Assembly (NCBI GenBank): GCA_005880805.1 | Contig: VBFZ01000175.1 | Span: 13,310 to 33,908, forward strand | Source: Chloroflexota bacterium | Lineage (GTDB): Bacteria > Chloroflexota > Limnocylindria > Limnocylindrales > CSP1-4 | DNA: 20,599 bases | Reading direction: 5' to 3' | Shown: positions 15,133-20,599 of the stretch, piece by piece | Numbering within the stretch: the first letter of the stretch is position 1 | Layout of the letters: each line of letters starts with the position of its first letter | Translations under genes and position numbers: made by a program | The notes under the pieces: generated by a model | Database searches by the model: none | What the model was told of the DNA's origin: nothing | What the model saw: only the letters and a program-made list of their open reading frames with translations

Positions 15133-16100
15133 GAGCCGGGCTGCCGCTGCGATTCGCGCCACGCCTCGGCTGCGGCCAGGTACCGCTCGCGTGTGTCGGC
15201 GTGGCGGTCCGCGGTCAGGGCCTCGGCGCTCGCCGGAACCATGACCTCGTAGTCGCGAATGCCGTCGGGGTTGATCTGGCCGTTGCCGCGCAGCATCAGA
15301 ACCGGGATGCCGCCCGCCTCGATCTCGTCCGTGAACCGCTTGGCGTAGGCCTTGGGGAGGCGCGCGAAGCTGACCCACTGGTCCCTGGGGATCGGCGGCA
15401 CGCCGGCGTTGAGCCCGTACTGGAAGCCCTCGTCGGCCAGTGCCTTGATGAGCCGGATCTCGCGGCCCATGTCATGGCCCTTGATCCACAACGCGGACCC
15501 CACGACCAGGACGTCGACGCCCTGGGCACCCGTGTACTCGGCGGTTTCCCGGTTGATCCCGCCGTCGACATGAACCTCGCCACCGACCGGCTTGTGCTTG
15601 AGCAGGTCGCGTGCCGGCAGGAGCTTCTCGCGGGCCACGTCCTTCATGAATTCCTGGCCGCCGAAGCCCGGCTCCACGGTCATGACCATCACGATGTCGA
15701 GGAGGGGCGCGTACGGCTCGAGGGCCGACAACGGGGTCGCCGGCCGCAGCGAAAGGCCAGCGGCCCGGCCCGCCTCGCGGATGGCCCGCAGCGTTGGTAC
15801 GACCGGCTCCTCGACCTCAACGTGGAAGGTGATCGAGTCGCAGCCCGCATCGATGAATTCGTGGATGAAGCGGCCCGGCTCCGAGATCATCAGGTGCGCG
15901 TCGAGGGGCAGGCGCGTGACGCGGCGGAGCGACTTGATGGTAGTCGCGCCGAAGGTCAGGTTCGGCACGAAGTGGCCGTCCATGACGTCGAGATGGATCC
16001 GGTCGGCGCCGGCCTTCTCGCATCGCCGGATGGCGGCGCCCAGGTTCGAGAAATCGGCGTCGAGGATGCTCGCCGCGACGCGAGCTCGACCCGTTCCCAC
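15129..16100 (-). CDS. rpe: Ribulose-phosphate 3-epimerase with a C-terminal extension
   Basis: Rpe interconverts ribulose-5-phosphate and xylulose-5-phosphate in the pentose phosphate pathway. Residues 1-222 are a complete TIM-barrel epimerase: VAASILDADFSNLG, HLDVMDGHFVPN at 36-47 (metal and catalytic residues), DAHLMI, MTVEPGFGGQ at 140-149, VDGGIN at 178-183 and LVVGSALW at 198-205. The protein then continues for about 100 residues (223-323), whereas most Rpe proteins stop near 220. The extension, with GVPPIPRDQWVSFARLPK, GGIPVLMLRGNGQINPDG and VMVPASAEA, is not a family I recognise. GTG 16100 shares one base with the rlmN stop (TAGTG) and follows a GGGGGAG ribosome-binding site; the frame back to 16244 is rlmN overlap. 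The PAP2-like gene overlaps its stop. Confidence 0.94.
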   Translation of the reverse strand: MGTGRARVAASILDADFSNLGAAIRRCEKAGADRIHLDVMDGHFVPNLTFGATTIKSLRRVTRLPLDAHLMISEPGRFIHEFIDAGCDSITFHVEVEEPVVPTLRAIREAGRAAGLSLRPATPLSALEPYAPLLDIVMVMTVEPGFGGQEFMKDVAREKLLPARDLLKHKPVGGEVHVDGGINRETAEYTGAQGVDVLVVGSALWIKGHDMGREIRLIKALADEGFQYGLNAGVPPIPRDQWVSFARLPKAYAKRFTDEIEAGGIPVLMLRGNGQINPDGIRDYEVMVPASAEALTADRHADTRERYLAAAEAWRESQRQPGS

Positions 16101-17356
16101 TACTCCCCCACCCCGGCCGGCACCGGCTCCGGGCTTCGCTCCCCACGAAGTGCCCTGGCGCTTTCGGCGACGATACGCTCCCGCCGTCGGGCAACGACCG
16201 GACGGGCCGGCTCGCCGGCATGCTCGGCCGCCAGCTGACCGCACGCCGCTCCGATCTCCTGCCCGCGGTTGCGGCGGATGGTCGTCGCGATCCCCGCCGC
16301 CTTGAGCGTGCTCGCGAATCGCTCGATCGTGGACATGGGACTCGCCTGCCAGGGCGTGTGCGCGACGGGGTTCATCGGGATCAGGTTGACGTGCGCCAGC
16401 TGGCCACGGAGGAGCGTCGCCATCGTCTGTGCGTCGAGGTCGGTGTCGTTCACACCGGAGATCATCGTCACCTCGTAGGTGATTCGTCGCCCCGTGGCCC
16501 GGGCGTGATCGGCCGCGGCCGTGACGACCTCGGCGACCGGCCAGCGGCGATTCAACGGGACGAGCACGTCGCGGAGCGCGGTCAGTCGCCGGATGCCCGG
16601 CACCACGCCCGACGTCGAGACCGTGATGTGGCGCGCGCCCAGGCCGAACCGGCGTGGGTCCGACAGCGCCTGGACCGCTGCGATGACCTGATCGAGATTG
16701 AGCAACGGCTCGCCCATGCCCATGAACACCACGTTTGTCAGCCGCCTGCCGTCCGCCGCCAGGCGCCGCGCCGCATGACGGACCTGGTCGATGATCTCGG
16801 CCGCCTCCAGGTCGCGGGTGAATCCCAGCTCGCCGGTCGCGCAGAACGGACAGCCGACGGCGCAGCCCGCCTGGCTGGAGATGCAGACGGTGTGCCGTTC
16901 ACGGCTGCCGGCCCGCGCGGGATAGTGCATCAGGACCGACTCGACCAGGGCGCCGTCCCCCAGCGTGTGGAGCGCCTTCTCGCTCATTCCGCCGTCGGAC
17001 AGGCGCACCTCGGTGGCGGCAAGCGTGTCGACGGTGAAGGCGCGTCCAATCTCCTCGCGCAGCGCCACCGGCAGCGTCCTGAGCTCGCCGACCGAAGTCG
17101 CGAGCCCGCCCCAGATGGCATCGCCGACCTGGCGGGCCCGGTAGGCGGGCTGGCCGCGCTCCTCGAGCCACCGGGCAAGGTCCTCCGGCTCGACGCCGCT
17201 CAGGCCCGGTCGCTCGAGGCGGGCCGGGCCTTCGGTCACGGGCGTGGCCGCGCCGGAATCGAGGATCGGTGTGGTGGGCGCGGTCGTGCCGCGTGGACTG
17301 GATGGCATCAGGCGATCGTCAGGTGTGAGGCTCTCGACGAGGTCGACTCGGGTCAC
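16100..17356 (-). CDS. rlmN: Dual-specificity RNA methyltransferase RlmN with an internal deletion
   Basis: RlmN is a radical SAM enzyme that methylates C2 of A2503 in 23S rRNA and A37 of some tRNAs. The 418-residue product has the iron-sulfur CxxxCxxC at Cys165/169/172 (GCAVGCPFC), GMGEP at 213-217, ITVSTSGVVPGI at 244-254, VNLIPMNP at 323-330 and the methyl-carrying Cys372 in AACGQL. Between Leu258 and Leu261 the usual strand with the SLHA motif is missing: GIRRL-TA-LRDVLVPLNRRW runs straight on, about 16 residues short of E. coli RlmN, without a frameshift. This removes residues that contact SAM in known structures. GTG 17356 is the longest start; ATG 17308 is an alternative that would leave a better leader after the promoter-like element at 17362-17377. 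An unconserved N-terminal tail of about 45 residues follows the GTG. Activity is doubtful. Confidence 0.9.
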   Translation of the reverse strand: MTRVDLVESLTPDDRLMPSSPRGTTAPTTPILDSGAATPVTEGPARLERPGLSGVEPEDLARWLEERGQPAYRARQVGDAIWGGLATSVGELRTLPVALREEIGRAFTVDTLAATEVRLSDGGMSEKALHTLGDGALVESVLMHYPARAGSRERHTVCISSQAGCAVGCPFCATGELGFTRDLEAAEIIDQVRHAARRLAADGRRLTNVVFMGMGEPLLNLDQVIAAVQALSDPRRFGLGARHITVSTSGVVPGIRRLTALRDVLVPLNRRWPVAEVVTAAADHARATGRRITYEVTMISGVNDTDLDAQTMATLLRGQLAHVNLIPMNPVAHTPWQASPMSTIERFASTLKAAGIATTIRRNRGQEIGAACGQLAAEHAGEPARPVVARRRERIVAESARALRGERSPEPVPAGVGE

Positions 17357-17361
17357 TCGGG

Positions 17362-17377
17362 CGGCCGATTATCGCAC
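17362..17377 (-). promoter_or_regulatory. Extended -10 promoter or operator before rlmN
   Basis: On the minus strand this reads GTGCGATAATCGGCCG, identical base for base to the element at 7395-7410. TGC-GATAAT is an extended -10 and CGAT-A-ATCG is a small inverted repeat. If it is a promoter, transcription starts near 17361, only about five bases before GTG 17356, which would suggest either a near-leaderless message or use of the downstream ATG 17308. Confidence 0.5.
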
Positions 17378-17388
17378 GGGCCCTTCGC

Positions 17389-17408
17389 CCGACCGGAGAG
17401 CCGGTCGG
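17389..17408 (-). terminator. Strong hairpin after the molybdenum hydroxylase gene
   Basis: A perfect 8-bp inverted repeat (CCGACCGG / CCGGTCGG) around the 4-base loop CTCT, starting two bases after the TGA stop of the upstream gene on the minus strand. There is no T-tract after it, so it is not a standard intrinsic terminator, though it could act as one in a high-GC host or protect the message 3' end. It separates that gene from the rlmN promoter-like element. Confidence 0.45.
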
Positions 17409-17410
17409 CC

Positions 17411-19777
17411 TCAACCAGGGTCCGGCGGACGCTCGTGGAGCGCACGCCACACTCTCGGCGCCAGCATGGGCAGGTCGCGAAGCCTCGCGCCGGTCGCAGC
17501 CGCGATGGCGTTGGCGATGGCCGCCGCGCCCGGCACGACGCCTGCCTCACCGATCCCCTTCGCGCCAAACGGGCCCTCGTCCGCGGGCACCTCGACGATC
17601 GAGATGTCGATCGCCGGCACGTCCAGCGACCCGGGGACGGAGTAGTCGAGGAAAGATCCGCTGAGAACCTGGCCGCCGTCGTCGTGGACGAGTGCCTCAT
17701 GCAGCGCCCAGCCGACCGACTGCGCCGCGCCGCCCATCATCTGGCCCTCGACCAGCGCGGGATTCAGCGCCCGCCCGACGTCCTGGCTGGCGTGGTAGCC
17801 GAGGACCGTCACCGCGCCCGTGTCGGGATCGACGCGGACATGGACAACGTGGACGGCCGCCGAGGGAGCGAGACGATCGTGCTCCGACGTCGCGTGCCCC
17901 TCCAGCGGCTGGCGGCCATGGTCGTCCAGCTTGACGGCCAGCTCGGCGACGTCCATTCCAAGGTCCGGCGCACCCCGCGGTCGGATCCGCCCGTCGACGA
18001 TCTCGAGATCGGCCTCCGCGATCTCCAGCTCGTTCGAGGCGGCGCGCAGCAGGCGGCGACGAGTCTCTTCGGCCGCCAGCCGAATCGCGCGGCCGGCGGA
18101 GTACGTCACCGTGCTGCCGCCGCTGACCGGCGACATGGGCGCCGCGTCGGAGCTCGCGGTCACGATCCTCACCCGCTCGGCCGGGAGCCCGAGCGTCTCG
18201 GCGACGATCGCCTGGAAGGCGCCGTACGTGCCCGTCATGTCGATGACGCCGGTGACCACGGTGACGGCCCCGTCTCGCTCCACGCGGCAGACCGCTGCGG
18301 CGGCGTCCTTACCGCCCGGCCAGACCCCTGCCGCCAGGCCGATGCCCTCGTTCGGGGGGAGCGAGCGGCGATGTTCCCAGAGGCGGCCTCCCTGCGCCTC
18401 CGCCAGGCTCTCCCGGAGCCCGATCCTCGGCCACGGCTCGCCGTCGACCATCGCCTCGCCCTCGTCGGCCGCGTTGCGCAGCCGCAGCTCGATCGGATCC
18501 ATGCCCAAACCATCGGCGAGCTCGTCGATCAGGGTCTCGAGCGCGAACGTCGTCTGCGGTGCTCCCGGGGCTCGGTACGGCCCGGCGGGTACCCGATTCG
18601 TGCGGACCCCGTGGGCGACCAGGTCGAATGCGGGCCATCGATACGGACCGGCCACGAGCACCGGGCCGATCTCCTCGACCCAGCTCCCCCCGAAGGCGCC
18701 GACGTCGAAGACCAGCCGGGCCTGCAGGCCGGCGAGGGTTCCGTCCGCGGCCGCTCCCAACCGGACGTCGAGGATCGTCCCCTGCGCGGGGTTGGCGGCG
18801 ACGAAGTCCTCGCGGCGATCGAGGACCAGTCGGACCGGACGCCCGACCGCGAGCGTGGCGGCGGCTACCAGCGGCTCGATCACCACGATCTTGCCGCCGA
18901 AGGCGCCACCGAGCGGCGCGCCGATCACGTTGATCCGCGACGGGGGCAGGCCGAGAGCCTTTGCGAGGTCGTTCCGGGCAAGGAACACGCCCTGCGTGCT
19001 CGCCTCGACCACCAGGATCCCCTCGGGGTCGACCCACGCCGTAGCCGTCTGCGGCTCGAGGTACGCCTGGTAGACCCAGCTCGTCGTGAAGCGGCCCCCG
19101 ACCACCACCTTGGCGCTGCGCAGCGCCGCTTCGACGTCTCCTTCCCGGAAACGATGGCGGCCGTTGACGTTCGCCGACACGTCCTCGGCGTCGTCATCGT
19201 CGGCCGCGTGGCTTCCGCCCACCGCGGCATGCGCACCCGCGCCCCCCGCGGCGCCCTCCGATCCGGCGTCTCGATCGACGACGGGTACGGTCCTGACGAG
19301 CGGGCTGCCAGGTTGCATTGCCGCGAGCGGATTGGTCACGGCCTCCAGTGGCTCGTAGTCGACGTCGACCCTGCCGACCGCGTCAGCGGCCACCTCCGGG
19401 GATTCGGCCAGGACGAGCGCGACGGGTTGTCCCGCGAATACCACCTCGTCCCGGGCAAGCGGCTCGTACATGCGGCGGTCGTCGACCCTGGCGATTGGCA
19501 GATCGCCAGCCGTCAGGACCGCGACGACGCCCGGGGTGGCGAGCGCCGGCGTCGTGTCCACCGACCTGATGAGCGCATGGGCGTACGGCGACAGGACAGG
19601 ACGCGCGTGGAGGACGCCGACCGCGGGTCGATCGGCGGCGTAGCGGACCGTCCCGCGGACCTTCGCCTCGGAGTCCGGGCGCGGACGTCGTCGCCCGATG
19701 GCCGTCGCCTCGGCCACCGCCTGACCGCGCGCCTGGGCCTCCTCGCCGTGCTCAAGCGGTCGCTCGACCGTGGTCAT
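17411..19777 (-). CDS. Xanthine dehydrogenase-family molybdopterin-binding large subunit (orphan)
   Basis: The 788-residue protein is the molybdenum-cofactor (Mo-MCP) large subunit of the xanthine dehydrogenase/aldehyde oxidase family, which hydroxylates purines, aldehydes or heterocycles using water-derived oxygen. Visible motifs: VYQAYLEPQTATAW at 235-248, APLGGAFGGK at 287-296, PYRAPGAPQTTFALE at 400-414 with a substrate-pocket Arg402, SQDVGRALNPALVEGQMMGG in the last third, and GAKGIGEAG near residue 738-746, whose Glu744 is the catalytic base. The CoxL signature (AYXCSFR) is absent, so it is not a classical CO dehydrogenase. Residues about 168-205 are a low-complexity Gly/Ala/Asp insert. 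ATG start with GGAGAG six bases upstream. No iron-sulfur or FAD subunit gene is next to it on either side within the window, and fmt lies upstream. The substrate cannot be inferred. Confidence 0.9.
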   Translation of the reverse strand: MTTVERPLEHGEEAQARGQAVAEATAIGRRRPRPDSEAKVRGTVRYAADRPAVGVLHARPVLSPYAHALIRSVDTTPALATPGVVAVLTAGDLPIARVDDRRMYEPLARDEVVFAGQPVALVLAESPEVAADAVGRVDVDYEPLEAVTNPLAAMQPGSPLVRTVPVVDRDAGSEGAAGGAGAHAAVGGSHAADDDDAEDVSANVNGRHRFREGDVEAALRSAKVVVGGRFTTSWVYQAYLEPQTATAWVDPEGILVVEASTQGVFLARNDLAKALGLPPSRINVIGAPLGGAFGGKIVVIEPLVAAATLAVGRPVRLVLDRREDFVAANPAQGTILDVRLGAAADGTLAGLQARLVFDVGAFGGSWVEEIGPVLVAGPYRWPAFDLVAHGVRTNRVPAGPYRAPGAPQTTFALETLIDELADGLGMDPIELRLRNAADEGEAMVDGEPWPRIGLRESLAEAQGGRLWEHRRSLPPNEGIGLAAGVWPGGKDAAAAVCRVERDGAVTVVTGVIDMTGTYGAFQAIVAETLGLPAERVRIVTASSDAAPMSPVSGGSTVTYSAGRAIRLAAEETRRRLLRAASNELEIAEADLEIVDGRIRPRGAPDLGMDVAELAVKLDDHGRQPLEGHATSEHDRLAPSAAVHVVHVRVDPDTGAVTVLGYHASQDVGRALNPALVEGQMMGGAAQSVGWALHEALVHDDGGQVLSGSFLDYSVPGSLDVPAIDISIVEVPADEGPFGAKGIGEAGVVPGAAAIANAIAAATGARLRDLPMLAPRVWRALHERPPDPG

Positions 19778-19887
19778 TCGGCACTCTCCATCCGACTCAG
19801 CATAGCCATGCCATTCCAGTCATGGGCCTGACGTGGGGGACCGATCGTGGCGAACGCGGGGAGGCCGTCGCTCGCCAGGTACTGACA

Positions 19888-19899
19888 GGCTGATCAGCC
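19888..19899. other. 12-bp palindrome over the fmt stop codon
   Basis: GGCTGATCAGCC is a perfect palindrome whose TGA is the fmt stop (19894-19896 on the minus strand). As a hairpin it gives only a 4-bp stem with a GATC loop, so it may be coincidental. The remaining 116 bp between fmt and the molybdenum hydroxylase gene hold a possible weak -10 (TATGCT) but no convincing promoter. Confidence 0.3.
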
Positions 19900-20599
19900 A
19901 ATCGTCGGGCGCGCTGAAGCGGTGAGCTGGGGACGGCCCCGAAGCCACGCGGCACCGCTCATGCGCCTGCCGCCTCCGGGCTGGACCTCGACCAGGCGGA
20001 GGCGGCCATCCGCGGTCGCGAGCGCCGGCTCGTTGCCGGACTGGACCAGCGCCCCCGGCGTATCGGCTCGCTCCGATGGCGCGACCTCCGCGTCCCAGAC
20101 GACGAGCCGCGTCGGCACCTCCAGGTACGACCCGGGCCAGGGCTGATATGCACGCACCTGGCGTTCGAGTGCGGCGGCGCTGCGCGTTGGATCGAGGCGG
20201 CCGTCGTCCCGTTTGAGGGGACGGGTCAGGGTGGCGCTCGCGTCGTCCTGGGGTCGGGTCCTGACCTGGTCGCCAAGCCACGGTCCCAGCGTTCTTCGCA
20301 GCAGCTCCGCCCCGACACCCGCGAGAGCCGCCTCGAGCTCCGGTGCGTTCTCCGTGCCGGTCAAGCCGACGCGCTCGGTCGAGACGAGTGGGCCGGTATC
20401 GAGACCTTCGTCCATCCGGAAGATCGAGACTCCCGTCTCGCCATCGCCCGCGAGGATCGCTGCCGCGACCGGGGAGGCGCCGCGGTGGCGGGGTAGCAGC
20501 GATGGATGGACATTCAGGATCCCGGCCGGCATCACGTCGAGGACAGCCGCCGGGATCAATTGTCCGTAATCGGCGAGGACGCCGAGCGCAGGCGCAATG
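19894..20599 (-). CDS. fmt: Methionyl-tRNA formyltransferase (N-terminal part beyond right edge)
   Basis: Fmt formylates initiator Met-tRNA with 10-formyl-tetrahydrofolate. The frame is open to the right edge (234 complete codons plus one partial), so roughly the first 75 residues are missing from an expected total near 310. Visible: GVLADYGQLIP, then the catalytic NVHPSLLPRHRGASPV (Asn and His of the formyltransferase site), SIFRMDEGLDTGPLV with the catalytic Asp of LDTG, and the C-terminal tRNA-binding domain beginning with TLTRPLKRDDGRLDP and AYQPWPGSYLEV. Apparent start codons inside the window (TTG 20559) are internal and should not be used. Fmt often sits before rsmB or rpe in Actinobacteria; here the next gene is the molybdenum hydroxylase, with rlmN and rpe beyond. 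Confidence 0.95.
   Translation of the reverse strand, partial: IAPALGVLADYGQLIPAAVLDVMPAGILNVHPSLLPRHRGASPVAAAILAGDGETGVSIFRMDEGLDTGPLVSTERVGLTGTENAPELEAALAGVGAELLRRTLGPWLGDQVRTRPQDDASATLTRPLKRDDGRLDPTRSAAALERQVRAYQPWPGSYLEVPTRLVVWDAEVAPSERADTPGALVQSGNEPALATADGRLRLVEVQPGGGRRMSGAAWLRGRPQLTASARPTIG

Noticed and set aside
17411..19777. Carbon monoxide dehydrogenase large subunit (CoxL)
   Set aside because: The form I active-site loop AYXCSFR is absent; the pocket reads PYRAPGAPQ, as in xanthine/aldehyde-oxidising relatives.
16220..19831. A 1203-codon open frame on the plus strand opposite rlmN and the molybdenum hydroxylase
   Set aside because: It is the mirror of GC-rich third positions in the real genes. 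Its Arg/Asp/Gly/His-rich translation shows no domain, and the minus strand carries unmistakable protein families over the same bases.
1..20599. A new defence, mobile or secondary-metabolite system
   Set aside because: No transposase, integrase, toxin-antitoxin pair, CRISPR repeat, nuclease-ATPase pair or biosynthetic core enzyme is visible; nearly every gene is a recognised core gene.

Overview
The window is very GC-rich (about 70% by eye) and densely coded: 21 genes, almost no intergenic space, many 1-4 nt overlaps, and GTG or TTG starts at about a third of the genes. Gene content and order (rpmB / asp23-fakA-recG-rsmD-coaD, then a SepIVA-like gene, DUF177, rpmF, plsX, nusB, acpP, rnc, smc) fit a high-GC Gram-positive or Chloroflexota-type bacterium. 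I favour a high-GC Chloroflexota lineage (Limnocylindria or Ellin6529-like), probably from a metagenome, but this is inference. No rRNA, tRNA, CRISPR array, insertion sequence, prophage or defence system is visible.

Layout. (A) 1-12934, minus strand, 14 genes read right to left: asp23-2, fakA, recG, rsmD, coaD, SepIVA-like coiled-coil gene, DUF177 (YceD), rpmF, plsX, asp23-1, nusB, acpP, rnc and smc (cut by the left edge). The only clear internal promoter candidate is in front of the SepIVA-like gene. (B) 12935-13108, a 174-bp divergent promoter region, then rpmB on the plus strand (13109-13306). (C) 13379-20599, minus strand, right to left: fmt (cut by the right edge), an orphan molybdenum-hydroxylase large subunit, rlmN, rpe, an Aur1/PAP2-like membrane protein and dtd.

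How the genes fit together. Block A mixes membrane-lipid supply (FakA acyl phosphate, PlsX, acyl carrier protein, CoaD for the CoA/ACP prosthetic group), ribosome production and RNA processing (L32, L28, RsmD, DUF177, NusB, RNase III) and chromosome or division functions (RecG, SMC, SepIVA-like). Block C is mostly translation quality (Fmt, RlmN, Dtd) and pentose-phosphate metabolism (Rpe), with two guests: the molybdenum hydroxylase and the Aur1-like enzyme.

Most unusual points: RlmN lacks about 16 residues, in frame, exactly where the conserved SLHA SAM-contact strand should be; Rpe carries a C-terminal extension of about 100 residues; a 16-bp sequence is shared exactly by the regions upstream of rlmN and the SepIVA-like gene; and a molybdenum-hydroxylase large subunit stands without its partner subunits among housekeeping genes. 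I found no convincing new multi-gene system; the window is mostly a conserved core-genome region.
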